A stretch of 64,000 nt of DNA from Gordonia jinhuaensis (GCF_014639795.1 NZ_BMGC01000003.1:186001-250000), one strand, 5' to 3'; numbered from the stretch's first letter, positions 42,567-51,389 are shown. Translations and numbers: made by a program. Notes: a model not told the origin generated them from the letters alone.

Positions 42567-44669
42567 TCATCTGGCGAGGAAGGCCTTCACCAGCTCGTCG
42601 AAACGTGCATTCGAGCCCAGGTCCTCGACACTGACCACATTCCCGGCCGCGTCGGCGAGCGGGATGCACCAGTTCGGGTACTGCGAGTCGTCGGTGCCGG
42701 GCTGATTCTGGATCCGCCACTCGCCCACAGTGTCGACCAGCGCCACACCGAGCAGCCGACTGGGGCTGCGCGCTATGAGCGCATAGGTGGCATCCACGGT
42801 CTCGGGCAGGCTGGCGCCCTCGGCGAGCAGCCCGCGGTCGCGGGCCATGTCGAGGATCGATTCTCGGTTGCGTTCGTCGACCTCGCGTTCGGTCTCCACA
42901 TCGGATTCGAGGAGACCGAGTTCGGCTCGCAGCCGGATGTGCTCACCGGTGAGGTAACCCGCCGTCGGCGGCAGATCATGCGTGTTGACCGCGGTGAGGC
43001 ACAGTTCGCGGTACTGCTCGGGCGGGATCGGTGCATAGGGGCCGTGCTCGAACCACAGGATCGATGTACCCAGTATCCCGCGCTGCGCGAGATACTCCTG
43101 CACCGACGGCTCGAAGACGCCGAGATCCTCGCCGATCACCACAGCCGAGGCCCGTTGCGCCTCGAGTGCGAGCACACCGATGAGCGCCTCATGATCGAAA
43201 CGTACGTAGGTCCCCTCAGCGGCGGATCTGCCCTCAGGAATCCACCACAGCCGGAACAGCCCCAGGATGTGGTCGATCCGCAGACCTCCGGCATGACGCA
43301 GCAGGGTGCGCAACATATCTCGAAAGGGGGCGTAGCCCGCCTCGGCGAGATGCCAAGGGTGCCAAGGTGGTTGATTCCAATTCTGCCCCTGCTGGTTGAA
43401 TCCGTCGGGCGGGGCGCCTACGGTCACACCGTCGGCGAGCACATGGCCGAGCGCCCAGGCGTCGGCGCCACCGCGCTGCACGCCCACGGCCAGGTCGTGA
43501 ATGATGCCGATGGCCATACCTGCGTCGATCGCGGTGCGCTGCGCGGCCTCGAGCTGCTGATCGCAGATCCACCGCACCCAGCAGTAGAACGACACCCGGT
43601 CGGCCAGCGTGGCGACGATCGACTCCAACGTCGCTGGATCGCGAAAGTCCTTGTCCCACCGCGGAGATTTCGTTCCGTAGCGTTCCACGAGCGCGCACCA
43701 GGTCGCGAATTCCACCAGGCCCGATCCCTCGCGCTCGAGGAAGTCGTCGAGTGCGGATTGCCGGCGGGGTGAGAGTGGGACTGCGAAAACATCCTGCAGG
43801 GCAGCCATTTTCGCCTTGAACACCCGGTTGCGCCGGATTCTGTTCGGGTCGTCGTCGAGCCGGCGGAGTCGTCGCGCGGATCGGTCCATCGCGCGGTAGT
43901 CGTCCACCGGTAGTGACGATGCTTCGGGGATGTCCTCGAGACGGATGTAGAGCGGGTTGGTGAAGCGTCGTGTGGTGGGCAGATACGGCGATTTCTCGAT
44001 CGGCGTCACCGGCGACGACGAGTGCAGTGGGTTGCACTGGATGAAATCGGCCCCGTACCGGCGGGCGCAGATGTCGGCGATGTCGGCGAGATCCGACAGG
44101 TCGCCGACACCCCACGACGCATGCGACCGCACCGAATACAGTTGCACCGCAACGCCCCAGCGTTGCCCCTCGGGCAACGTGGTGAGCGTGGGCGGGGTCA
44201 CCGCAAGGGTGCAGGTCGCATGGGATCCGGCTGGTGTGCTCGCGTGCACGGTGTGCCAGCCCAGTTCGAGTCCGGCCGGTACCTCGAAGGTCGCCCGCCC
44301 GACCAGTGCGCCGTCGATCTCCCGGGGTTCCACCCACACGTCACGCTGCGGTGCCGGCACGCTGCGACCTGATTCGGTCGTCACCCACACGGTCACCGGA
44401 TCGCCGTGCGGAACGTGCACGGCGAACGTCGGCGTCTGTCCCTCGATGACGACCAGCGACGGCGGGAGCATTGCCCGCCAGGGCCGCTCGTTGAGCATGA
44501 CCTCTGCGGCGGCGACATCTGCCTCGGTGTCGGCGGCGATACCGAGTGCGGCGAGGACGTCGACGAGCGTCTCGTCGGAGACGTCGTGACGCAACGAGTC
44601 CCAGCCGGTGTAGAAGGTGGAGACGCCGCAGCGCGTCGCCAGTGTTCGCAGATCCTCGGCGTAGCCCAC
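42567..44669 (-). CDS. malQ: 4-alpha-glucanotransferase (amylomaltase)
   Basis: This 700-residue GH77 enzyme has an N-terminal extension of about 150 residues typical of actinobacterial MalQ. The catalytic motifs are the nucleophile-bearing LRIDHILGLFRLWWIPEG, the acid/base-bearing VVIGEDLGVFEPSVQEYL, and VNTHDLPPTAGYL with the third carboxylate. QLYSVRSHASWGVGDLSDLA and FIQCNPLHSSSPVTP also match. It transfers maltooligosaccharide units between glucans in cytosolic glycogen and maltodextrin metabolism. It is transcribed alone after menE. Confidence 0.95.
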   Translation of the reverse strand: MGYAEDLRTLATRCGVSTFYTGWDSLRHDVSDETLVDVLAALGIAADTEADVAAAEVMLNERPWRAMLPPSLVVIEGQTPTFAVHVPHGDPVTVWVTTESGRSVPAPQRDVWVEPREIDGALVGRATFEVPAGLELGWHTVHASTPAGSHATCTLAVTPPTLTTLPEGQRWGVAVQLYSVRSHASWGVGDLSDLADIADICARRYGADFIQCNPLHSSSPVTPIEKSPYLPTTRRFTNPLYIRLEDIPEASSLPVDDYRAMDRSARRLRRLDDDPNRIRRNRVFKAKMAALQDVFAVPLSPRRQSALDDFLEREGSGLVEFATWCALVERYGTKSPRWDKDFRDPATLESIVATLADRVSFYCWVRWICDQQLEAAQRTAIDAGMAIGIIHDLAVGVQRGGADAWALGHVLADGVTVGAPPDGFNQQGQNWNQPPWHPWHLAEAGYAPFRDMLRTLLRHAGGLRIDHILGLFRLWWIPEGRSAAEGTYVRFDHEALIGVLALEAQRASAVVIGEDLGVFEPSVQEYLAQRGILGTSILWFEHGPYAPIPPEQYRELCLTAVNTHDLPPTAGYLTGEHIRLRAELGLLESDVETEREVDERNRESILDMARDRGLLAEGASLPETVDATYALIARSPSRLLGVALVDTVGEWRIQNQPGTDDSQYPNWCIPLADAAGNVVSVEDLGSNARFDELVKAFLAR

Positions 44670-44723
44670 GTGCTGATCGTGCCAGGTTTGCCCACCGCCC
44701 GCCGGATGCGCGCGACGAGGTGA

Positions 44724-44743
44724 ACTCCGGTGAACGCCGGAGT
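44724..44743 (-). terminator. Short hairpin after menE
   Basis: Seven-bp arms actccgg / ccggagt with a 6-base loop lie just beyond the menE stop, in the 77-bp gap before malQ. A palindrome ctcaggcctgag overlaps the stop codon itself at 44746-44757. Termination is plausible but weak. Confidence 0.4.
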
Positions 44744-44746
44744 GAC

Positions 44747-45847
44747 TCAGGCCTGAGCCCGACCGCGATCGGAGAGCTTCTCGCGCAGCGTGCGCCGATC
44801 GATCTTGCCCGGCCCGCGGCGGGGGAGTGCGTGGACCACGAACACCTCGCGGGGGACCGCGTACCGATCCAGACGTGCACCGACAGCCTGTTTGACGGCC
44901 TGTTCGACCAGGTCGGCGGCGATGTCACCGGCGACCACCGCGGCCACCACACGCTCACCCAACCGCTCGTCGGGCATCCCGAACACTGCGGCATCGGCGA
45001 TGCGCTCGTCGGCGAGGATCGCGGCCTCCACCACCTGTGGGATCACGGTGAGCCCGCCCGACGAGATCGCCTCATCGGCGCGACCCACGATCGAGAGCAC
45101 GCCGTCGCCGAACACGCCGAGGTCGTCGGTGGTGAAGAAACCGGGTTCGGCGAAAGCGGGGTGGTCGGGGTGGCCGCGATAGCCGAGTGCGACCGTCGGG
45201 CCGCCGAGCAGTACGCGGCCCACTCCGTCGGCGTCGGGGTCGTCGATGCGAATGATCGTGTCGCGCAACGGGGTGCCGTCGTAGACGCAGCCTCCACAGG
45301 TCTCACTCATCCCGTAGGTGCGGGTGAGCCGGATGCCCGCCCGCTGGGCCCGCGCGTGCAGCGCCGCCGGGGTGGCGGCACCACCGACGAGGACTGCGTC
45401 AAACTGACGCAGTGCGTCGGTGGCGGCGGGGGAGTCGAGCACCTTGTGCAGTTGGGTGGGAACCAGTGAGGTGTAGCGCCGCGGGGCATCCATCGCCGCG
45501 ACAGCCTCGACGAGGGCCTCGGGATCGAAGCCCGCGCTCACGTCGATCACGTGCGGGGTATGGCCGGCGCGGATCGCCCGCAAGAGCACCTGCATTCCCG
45601 CGATGTGGTGAGCGGGCAAGGCCAGCAACCAGTTTCCCGCACCGCCGAGGTATGCATGCGTCGCGTCGGCCGACGCCGCGAGCGCGTCGGCGGTGAGCAT
45701 GGCCCCCTTGGGCACGCCGGTGGTACCCGAGGTCGCCATGACCAGCGCCGTACGGTCGTCGATCGGCGTCCCCGGCGCCAGCGCCTGTGTGAGCCGCGCG
45801 GTCTCCGCCGGATCGTCGGCCGGTACCGGCAGGCGCGCGTCGCCCAC
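44747..45847 (-). CDS. menE: o-Succinylbenzoate-CoA ligase
   Basis: From the GTG at 45847 this is 366 residues, close to Rv0542c. The AMP-binding signature is LVMATSGTTGVPKGAML, with YGMSETCGGCVYDG, FFTTDDLG and the C-terminal lysine motif LPRRGPGKIDRRTL. It activates o-succinylbenzoate with CoA in menaquinone synthesis. The GTG has no proper ribosome-binding site. The frame stays open upstream through LRTLPIGHGEQILDSLDDLA, which looks like the N-terminus of other MenE proteins. It begins at a CTG (45931) that overlaps the stop of the upstream gene as CTGA. The true start may therefore be non-canonical. Confidence 0.92.
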   Translation of the reverse strand: MGDARLPVPADDPAETARLTQALAPGTPIDDRTALVMATSGTTGVPKGAMLTADALAASADATHAYLGGAGNWLLALPAHHIAGMQVLLRAIRAGHTPHVIDVSAGFDPEALVEAVAAMDAPRRYTSLVPTQLHKVLDSPAATDALRQFDAVLVGGAATPAALHARAQRAGIRLTRTYGMSETCGGCVYDGTPLRDTIIRIDDPDADGVGRVLLGGPTVALGYRGHPDHPAFAEPGFFTTDDLGVFGDGVLSIVGRADEAISSGGLTVIPQVVEAAILADERIADAAVFGMPDERLGERVVAAVVAGDIAADLVEQAVKQAVGARLDRYAVPREVFVVHALPRRGPGKIDRRTLREKLSDRGRAQA

Positions 45848-45927
45848 CCCGGCGACGATGTCGGCGAGGTCGTCGAGCGAATCGAGAATCTGCTCGCCGT
45901 GGCCGATGGGCAGTGTTCGCAGAAACT

Positions 45928-46332
45928 TCAGGGTCGATCGCCGCCCGCGCCGCTGCCTTCGCCGAGGTCGTCCTCGCCGCCGTTGTTCTCGCCGGGGTTG
46001 TCTTCCCCGGGGTCAGGGTTTCCGTCGGAGTCCCCGCCGAACTCGTTGTCGAAGGGCCAGCCGCCGGCCACCAGCAGGGCCCGCACCCTCTCGAGGTCGG
46101 AATCCGAAGGCAACTCGTCGGTGACCTTCATGATCTCCACACCGGCATCGACCGCGGAGATCACCTCGGGTTCGCCGCGCACGAGTTGGGCGGCGATGGA
46201 CTGGACCTCGTCCTCGGTCAGCCGGCGACGCAGCAGTGCGACCAGCGGCACGAAGTCGCCGCTCGGCACGCCGTTGGGGTAGCCCTTGCGCAACCAGCCC
46301 ACGATCGAGCTGAGGAACTGCGGCCGATCCAT
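45928..46332 (-). CDS. DUF3349 protein, copy 1
   Basis: This 134-residue protein has a helical core of about 95 residues (FLSSIVGWLRKGYPNGVPSG; DFVPLVALLRRRLTEDEVQS; LVAGGWPF). It matches the actinobacterial DUF3349 family, which includes Rv0543c beside menE. A tail of about 35 residues is Asp/Glu/Gly/Asn-rich and probably disordered. The family is of unknown function. It is directly upstream of menE and shares the CTGA junction with it. A second member lies 317 bp upstream. Confidence 0.85.
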   Translation of the reverse strand: MDRPQFLSSIVGWLRKGYPNGVPSGDFVPLVALLRRRLTEDEVQSIAAQLVRGEPEVISAVDAGVEIMKVTDELPSDSDLERVRALLVAGGWPFDNEFGGDSDGNPDPGEDNPGENNGGEDDLGEGSGAGGDRP

Positions 46333-46649
46333 GCGCCCTCCTCATGTGGTGAGTGAACTGGTGATCCCGACGGGCGGGATGCTCCGAGGTGTCGGAGTCC
46401 GCAGTGAGGCAGGTCCGGGGTGACTTCGCGGCCGCGCTGCGTGGGTGGTGACTACCTAGTTTATGGCGAATGGCGACCGATCACGACCCCGCTCGTCGTG
46501 GAGTCGGCTCCGGGTGATCGCGGGCCGCCGGTGCGCTCGGTCGCGGCTTCACATCGAGTTCCCCGACCGCGTTCCCCGACCGAGTTTTCCCTGACCGAGC
46601 GCAGTCGACCGGCAGTCCCGATCAGCTGTTGCCGATCAGCCGTTATCGA
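46333..46649. other. 317-bp spacer between the two DUF3349 genes
   Basis: No gene is seen. It has short direct repeats: ccccgaccgcgtt / ccccgaccgagtt at about 46560-46586 and three cgatcag units near 46620-46652. It probably contains the promoter of the menE-side DUF3349 gene. Confidence 0.4.
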
Positions 46650-46949
46650 TCAGAGTGGCGCCGCAAGCGGCCAGCCGACTGCGGCCAGTCGCGCGGCGAC
46701 CTGATGCATCTCATCGGGATTGGGTTCGCGCTCGGTAACCTTCTCGATACCCATCAGAATCTGTTCGGGAGTCACCGGCTCGACAGCACCGCTCTCACGC
46801 AGCACGGTCATGACCACCTTGGTGATCTCCTCTTCGGACAGCGAACGCGACAGCAACGCCAGCAGCGGGTAGTAGTCCTTCGGCGGAACGCCCTGGGGGT
46901 ACCCGGCGCGCAGCCAGTTCAGGACGTGCTCCATGGGTGTGTCAGCCAC
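46650..46949 (-). CDS. DUF3349 protein, copy 2
   Basis: This 99-residue protein has the same core as its neighbour (VLNWLRAGYPQGVPPKDYYP; LLALLSRSLSEEEITKVV; RLAAVGWPL) but lacks the acidic tail. The shared WLR-GYP-GVP and final GWP pattern shows the two are paralogues from a local duplication. This copy is the canonical family length. Nothing in the sequence indicates an enzymatic site. Confidence 0.85.
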   Translation of the reverse strand: MADTPMEHVLNWLRAGYPQGVPPKDYYPLLALLSRSLSEEEITKVVMTVLRESGAVEPVTPEQILMGIEKVTEREPNPDEMHQVAARLAAVGWPLAAPL

Positions 46950-47048
46950 TGCGATCTCTCCTCATGCTGCCCGGATATGGGTGCTGCCCGGGCGTGGTGC
47001 TGCCCGGTTGTCGTACTGGCGGGGTCTGTCTCGGTGACGCTGTCGCGG

Positions 47049-47336
47049 TCACTTGGCCGCGTGGATGAACGGGAACAGATCCACGCCGGTGTAGTACTTG
47101 ATCGTGTTGTGGCACACCCACAGCAGCCCGATGGCGACGATGATCGCGACGAGGGCGAAGACGCCCCACCCCACGACACGGCCGACCGGGTTGGGTCGGC
47201 CGGTCATGGTGCCGTCGGCCTGCGTGGTCTCGCCGAGGGTGTAGGCGCGCATACCGATGGCGAACAGCGCGGGGAGTCCGGCGCCCAGGATCAGTCCGAC
47301 GATCAGCACTCGCAGGATCGCGTGGAATTCATGCAT
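47049..47336 (-). CDS. Small membrane protein (Rv0544c-like)
   Basis: This 95-residue protein has two hydrophobic helices (ILRVLIVGLILGAGLPALFAIG and VGWGVFALVAIIVAIGLLWVCH) separated by a polar loop of about 25 residues. It lies 24 bp downstream of pitA on the same strand, in the order pitA - small membrane protein - DUF3349 - menE that is also found in M. tuberculosis. It may assist phosphate transport, but this is only inferred from constant neighbourhood. Confidence 0.8.
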   Translation of the reverse strand: MHEFHAILRVLIVGLILGAGLPALFAIGMRAYTLGETTQADGTMTGRPNPVGRVVGWGVFALVAIIVAIGLLWVCHNTIKYYTGVDLFPFIHAAK

Positions 47337-47360
47337 GGCGGCGTTGGTCGCTTTCGTCGC

Positions 47361-48593
47361 TCAGGCCGGGGTGCCGGCGGTCGGGCGGTCGGAGTGGTCG
47401 TCGTCGGCGGTGGTGGGAACCACGCTGTTGGTGGTGTCGTCCCAGTCGGCGTTGACGTTGCGCGCGTCGACCTTCTGCTGCTGGGCCTTCCAGTACATCA
47501 GCGCGGCCAGTGCGACCAGGATGACGAAGATCGTGATGGCACCGGCCAGCCCGCCGATCGCGTGGGCGATGCCGTAGGTGACGGCGCCGACCAGGCCGGC
47601 GCACGGCATGGTGATCACCCAGGCGACGAGCATGCGTCCGGCGACTGCCCAGCGGACCGTGGCGCCGGGTTTGCCGACACCCGAGCCGAGAATCGAACCG
47701 GTGGCCACGTGGGTGGTCGACAGCGCCATGCCGGCGGTCGACGAGGTCAGGATGATCGCCGCCGAGGCCGACTCGGCAGCCATGCCCTGGGGCGACTCGA
47801 TCTCCACCAGCCCCTTGCCGAGTGTGCGGATCACGCGCCAGCCGCCGATGTAGGTGCCCAGTGCGATCGCGATGGCACAGCTGAACACGATCCAGAACGG
47901 CAGTCCGTGTTTGACGCTGTCTGCGTTGAGATGTCCGGTGGCGATGAGTGCCAGGGCGATGGTGCCCATCGTCTTCTGTGCGTCACCGGTGCCGTGTGCC
48001 AGCGAGACCATCGAGGCGCTGGCGATCTGTCCGTAGCGGAAGCCGCGTTCCTTGGTGATCTGTCCGACGCGCTTGGTGATCGCGTAGACCAGCCAGGTGC
48101 CGCACGCGGCGACGATGCCGGCGATGATCGGCGACGCGACGGCCGGGATGATGATCTTGTCGATGGTGCCGTTCCAGTTGATGCCCGAGGTGCCCAGCGC
48201 GGCCAGGCCGGCGCCGATGAGGCCGCCGAACAGGGCGTGCGAGGAACTGGACGGCAGGCCGAACAGCCAGGTCAGCAGGTTCCAGAGGATGCCGCCGACG
48301 AGGCCGGCGAAGATGATGATCACCGCAGTCTCGGCGTTGAGGCCGTCGACCAGCGACCCGCTCTTGCTCTGGATCTTGAGCACGTCTTTGGTGATGGTCG
48401 CTGCGACCTCCACCGACAGGAAAGCGCCGACGAGGTTGAGGATGCCTGCGATGGCGACGGCGACCTTGGGCTTGAGGGCGCCGGTGGCGATCGAGGTCGC
48501 CATGGCGTTGCCGGTGTCGTGAAAACCGTTGGTGAAGTCGAACCCCAGCGCTGTGATGATGAGGAGCACGAGGATCGCGGTCTCTGCGGTCAT
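47361..48593 (-). CDS. pitA: Low-affinity inorganic phosphate transporter, PiT family
   Basis: The start at 48593 (MTAETAILVLLI) gives 410 residues with about ten hydrophobic segments. The duplicated PiT signatures are GFDFTNGFHDTGNAMATSIATGAL in the N-terminal half and ALSTTHVATGSILGSGVG in the C-terminal half (both shown in part). SSSSHALFGGLIG and SLAHGTGDAQKTMG are also characteristic. It imports phosphate (or metal-phosphate) with protons. The last 40 residues are a hydrophilic tail. No good ribosome-binding site precedes the ATG. Confidence 0.94.
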   Translation of the reverse strand: MTAETAILVLLIITALGFDFTNGFHDTGNAMATSIATGALKPKVAVAIAGILNLVGAFLSVEVAATITKDVLKIQSKSGSLVDGLNAETAVIIIFAGLVGGILWNLLTWLFGLPSSSSHALFGGLIGAGLAALGTSGINWNGTIDKIIIPAVASPIIAGIVAACGTWLVYAITKRVGQITKERGFRYGQIASASMVSLAHGTGDAQKTMGTIALALIATGHLNADSVKHGLPFWIVFSCAIAIALGTYIGGWRVIRTLGKGLVEIESPQGMAAESASAAIILTSSTAGMALSTTHVATGSILGSGVGKPGATVRWAVAGRMLVAWVITMPCAGLVGAVTYGIAHAIGGLAGAITIFVILVALAALMYWKAQQQKVDARNVNADWDDTTNSVVPTTADDDHSDRPTAGTPA

Positions 48594-48920
48594 GACTGAA
48601 GATTGTGGTTGGTCGGGGTGCCATTTGACCAACCGCTCGGTGCCGCAACCGTGCGCGTGACCAGCGGTTTTGTCCTCTTCTTAGCGCTGTTCACCAACTG
48701 TTCATGTTGCCGTTGCGGACCGTCCACCGATTCGTGTGGGTCATTTGTACGACTCGGGTGTATTCGCGCGTGCCCGACCGACGGGTGCGTGTTCGCTGCG
48801 CGAAGTGCCGAGCGTGTCCGGGCCGATCAATGCCCCTGTGCGAGACTGAGATCACAGACGCGGCCGAACCGGTGGACATCGTGGTGCGGTCGGGACCGTT
48901 ATCCGGCGCGAGGAGGCGCA
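48594..48920. promoter_or_regulatory. 327-bp divergent promoter region of pitA and the LLM oxidoreductase
   Basis: No gene is supported. The only clear functional element is the AGGAGG ribosome-binding site at 48911-48916 just before the oxidoreductase start. The pitA-proximal third is lower in GC (runs such as gttttgtcctcttcttagcg), consistent with its promoter. I cannot place exact -10/-35 boxes. Confidence 0.4.
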
Positions 48921-49976
48921 GTGAAGCTGGGAATGCCGATCAACTATGCGGGAGATTTTCGGGAGACCATCGACAATCTCGGTGATTACGAGTCGGTCGG
49001 CGTCGGCCGGATCACCGTTCCCGAGGCATACAGTTTCGATGCCGTCAGTCAGCTCGGTTACATCGCAGCACGCACCGAGACGATGGAGATCGCCAGCGGC
49101 ATCCTGCCGATGTACAGCCGCACGCCGACGAACCTCGCGATGACCGCGGCGGGCCTGGACTACGTCAGCGGCGGCCGCATGGTACTGGGCATCGGCGCCT
49201 CCGGGCCGCAGGTGATCGAGGGTTTCCACGGCGTGAAATATGACGCGCCGGTGGGTCGCGCCCGCGAGAACGCCGACATCTGCCGCATGATCTGGCGTCG
49301 TGAACGCGCCGTCTACGACGGCCGGTACTACCACCTCCCGCTGACCGAGGAGAACGGTGGCAGCGGACTGGGTAAGCCGCTCAAGCTCATCAATCACCCC
49401 GTCCGCGAACGGATCCCGATGATGCTCGCCGCGATCGGACCGAAGAACACCGCTCTGGCCGCGGAGATGTTCGAGGAGTGGCAGCCGTTCCTGTTCCATC
49501 CCGACTACGTCGACGTGGCCTTCGGTGAGGCGTTGGCCGAGGGAAAGGCCAAGCGTGATCCGGCTCTGGGTGAGCTCGGGATCGTCCCGCAGGTGACGCT
49601 GCTGATCAGCGAGGACGAGACCGCGCAGAACAACGCGCTGTCGGTGGTGCGCAACTTCGCCGCCCTCTACATCGGCGGGATGGGTGCCCGAGGAAAGAAC
49701 TTCTACAACACACTCGCCCAGCGCTACGGCTTCGTCGACGAGGCCAAGCTGATCCAGGACCTCTACCTCGACGGCAAGAAGACCGAGGCCGCCGCTGCCG
49801 TTCCCGACGAGCTGGTCCGCGCAATGTCGCTGATCGGACCCGCGTCCTACGTGAAGGAACGGGTGGAGGTGTTCCGCGCGGCCGGGGTCAGCTGTCTGCT
49901 CGCGCAGGCGGTGGCACCCACCCACGCCGAGCGCGTGGAACAGATGGGCACAGTCGCCGGATTCATCGGGGCCTGA
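48921..49976 (+). CDS. LLM-class F420-dependent oxidoreductase
   Basis: The GTG at 48921 is preceded by a perfect AGGAGG and gives 351 residues. The TIM-barrel flavin-fold features are KLGMPINYAGDFRETIDNLG, GYIAARTETMEIASGILPMY, and SRTPTNLAMTAAGLDYVSGG with RMVLGIGASGPQVIEGFHG. This is the luciferase-like monooxygenase superfamily, in which mycobacterial-type members use coenzyme F420. Substrate is unknown. The F420 assignment rests on subfamily resemblance, not on a diagnostic residue. It is followed convergently by the VOC-family gene. Confidence 0.87.
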   Translation: MKLGMPINYAGDFRETIDNLGDYESVGVGRITVPEAYSFDAVSQLGYIAARTETMEIASGILPMYSRTPTNLAMTAAGLDYVSGGRMVLGIGASGPQVIEGFHGVKYDAPVGRARENADICRMIWRRERAVYDGRYYHLPLTEENGGSGLGKPLKLINHPVRERIPMMLAAIGPKNTALAAEMFEEWQPFLFHPDYVDVAFGEALAEGKAKRDPALGELGIVPQVTLLISEDETAQNNALSVVRNFAALYIGGMGARGKNFYNTLAQRYGFVDEAKLIQDLYLDGKKTEAAAAVPDELVRAMSLIGPASYVKERVEVFRAAGVSCLLAQAVAPTHAERVEQMGTVAGFIGA

Positions 49977-49996
49977 GCCGGCCCGCCTGGCGTCGG

Positions 49997-50413
49997 TCAG
50001 TCACCACGGACGTCCCGCCGGAGCGGATGCTCCGGCGGGATCTCCACGAAGATGAGGCGGCGTCCGTCGGGGTCGATCGCGTGCATCTCGACCAGACCCC
50101 ACGGTTCGTGTCGTGCCTCGCGCACCACGGCATCGCCCAATGTCCGCGCGGCGTCGGCGATGTCGCGGACCTGCAACCACAGCACCGCGTCATCGCCGGG
50201 TGTCGCGGTCGCGTCGATGCTCGCCGCATCGGTATCGCTATCGGGCTCGCGCTGCATGTGTCCGGCGATCTCGATCAGACCGTTGCCGGCGAAGAACACC
50301 GTGCCGCCCGGATAGTCACGCGCCGTCGCCAGACCCACCACGTCGCGATAGAACGACGTGGTGACCGCAGGGTCGATGGGGATCAGGATGGTACGGGCGG
50401 CCAGAATCTCCAT
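49997..50413 (-). CDS. VOC (glyoxalase/bleomycin-resistance fold) family protein
   Basis: This 138-residue protein has the two-module VOC pattern: ARTILIPIDPAVTTSFYRDV then VGLATARDYPGGTVFFAG, and VLWLQVRDIADAARTLGDAV then EPWGLVEMHAIDPDGRRLIF. Metal-binding ends could be His/Glu residues in VEMHAIDPDG and FVEIPPEH. The function may be detoxification or isomerisation. It corresponds in position to Rv0546c, next to pitA in M. tuberculosis. It is divergent from the phosphatase gene, with only 23 bp between the starts. Confidence 0.83.
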   Translation of the reverse strand: MEILAARTILIPIDPAVTTSFYRDVVGLATARDYPGGTVFFAGNGLIEIAGHMQREPDSDTDAASIDATATPGDDAVLWLQVRDIADAARTLGDAVVREARHEPWGLVEMHAIDPDGRRLIFVEIPPEHPLRRDVRGD

Positions 50414-50436
50414 GCGCCCACGGTGTCACAGATACC

Positions 50437-50991
50437 GTGGCGTCCGTGAGGATTCTCTTCGTGTGTACGGGAAATATCTGCCGGTCGCCGATGGCCGAAC
50501 GGATGCTCAACCACCAGACCGATTTCGTCCCCGCCGGTGTCGACGCGCCGGTGGTCGCCAGCGCCGGAACCGGCGCCATGAACGGGTCGGCCATGCACCC
50601 CCTTACCGAGCAGGCGTTGCGCGAGCGGGGGATCGACACCGCCGGTTTCGCCTCCCGGATGCTGACCCCGGCGATCGTGGAGTCAGCGGATCTGGTGCTG
50701 TGTATGACGCGGGAACACCGCAAGCTGGCGCAGCAGGCGGTCCCGGTGCGGTGGAAGCGGATCTTCACTCTCAGCGAGTTCGTCGCTGGACTCGAAGTGG
50801 GACACGGGGTCTCGGCCCTCGACGACGAGTCGATCCGACCACGACTCGACGCGAATTCTCCCGAGTGGGACATTCTCGACCCGATGGGTCAACCGCTGGA
50901 GGCCTTCGAGTCGACCGCCGAGAAGCTCTGGCCGCTTGTCGAGAGCGTGGCCCGCTGGGTGATGAGCCGCCCCGGCGACGACGCACGCTGA
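50437..50991 (+). CDS. Low-molecular-weight protein tyrosine phosphatase
   Basis: From the GTG at 50437 this is 184 residues. The P-loop reads FVCTGNICRSPMAER with nucleophile C10 and R16. The general-acid aspartate is in WDILDPMGQPLEAF. Such Wzb/Wip-type phosphatases dephosphorylate tyrosine kinases that control polysaccharide chain length. Its position beside Wzy-, Wzx- and glycosyltransferase genes supports this. The tyrosine-kinase-like partner in this window (58943-60274) has lost its ATP site, so the phosphatase target here is unclear. A hairpin pair follows. Confidence 0.92.
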   Translation: MASVRILFVCTGNICRSPMAERMLNHQTDFVPAGVDAPVVASAGTGAMNGSAMHPLTEQALRERGIDTAGFASRMLTPAIVESADLVLCMTREHRKLAQQAVPVRWKRIFTLSEFVAGLEVGHGVSALDDESIRPRLDANSPEWDILDPMGQPLEAFESTAEKLWPLVESVARWVMSRPGDDAR

Positions 50992-51033
50992 GGTCTGGTC
51001 GCCGACGCAGCGCCGTACCAAGCCATACCAAAA

Positions 51034-51066
51034 AATCCGCCTCCCGGATGTTCCGGGAGGCGGATT
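51034..51066. terminator. Strong bidirectional hairpin after the phosphatase gene
   Basis: Perfect 15-bp arms aatccgcctcccgga (51034-51048) and tccgggaggcggatt (51052-51066) enclose a 3-base loop. An A run precedes it (51030-51035), which gives a U tract on the minus-strand transcript. It therefore best fits termination of the minus-strand Wzy gene as well as of the phosphatase gene. Confidence 0.8.
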
Positions 51067-51071
51067 GTGTC

Positions 51072-51118
51072 GGGAGGGGCCTACGGCTTCGGGGGGTAAA
51101 GCCGTAGGAACCCCTCCC
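51072..51118. other. Second long hairpin and unassigned 270-bp spacer after it
   Basis: A second stem directly follows: gggagggg-cctacggc (51072-51087) pairs with gccgtagg-aa-cccctccc (51101-51118) around a G-rich loop (tt-cggggggta-aa), with only a two-base bulge. The region 51119-51389 up to the Wzy stop has no gene or other structure that I recognise. Two strong hairpins separated by five bases could form a small structured RNA or a double terminator. Confidence 0.55.
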
Positions 51119-51389
51119 TCGATCGGCGGGTCTGAAGCTGGGGGATTTTCCAGAACTCCGCCGCTGTCCATGCCACCACAGAAATCAGTCCTTGTCAGCA
51201 TCTTCTGCGGGAATCTGTGTAACAACTGTGCCACTGAACGGTGTCGGAACGTCCGGAGTGATGAGACCTGTTCGTGACAGTCGGGCACCGGTGGAGGTCG
51301 CCGCGTCGCGTGAGATGTGCAGACTTCCTGTGCGTCAGGAGACTATCTGTCGCTTTATGGTCTGCTCAATCGTGTGCTCATCCCGCTGT

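Noticed and set aside
46629-48599. Open frame of 656 codons on the plus strand across the pitA region
   Set aside because: It is antisense to pitA and two other supported genes, and its translation has no recognisable domain.
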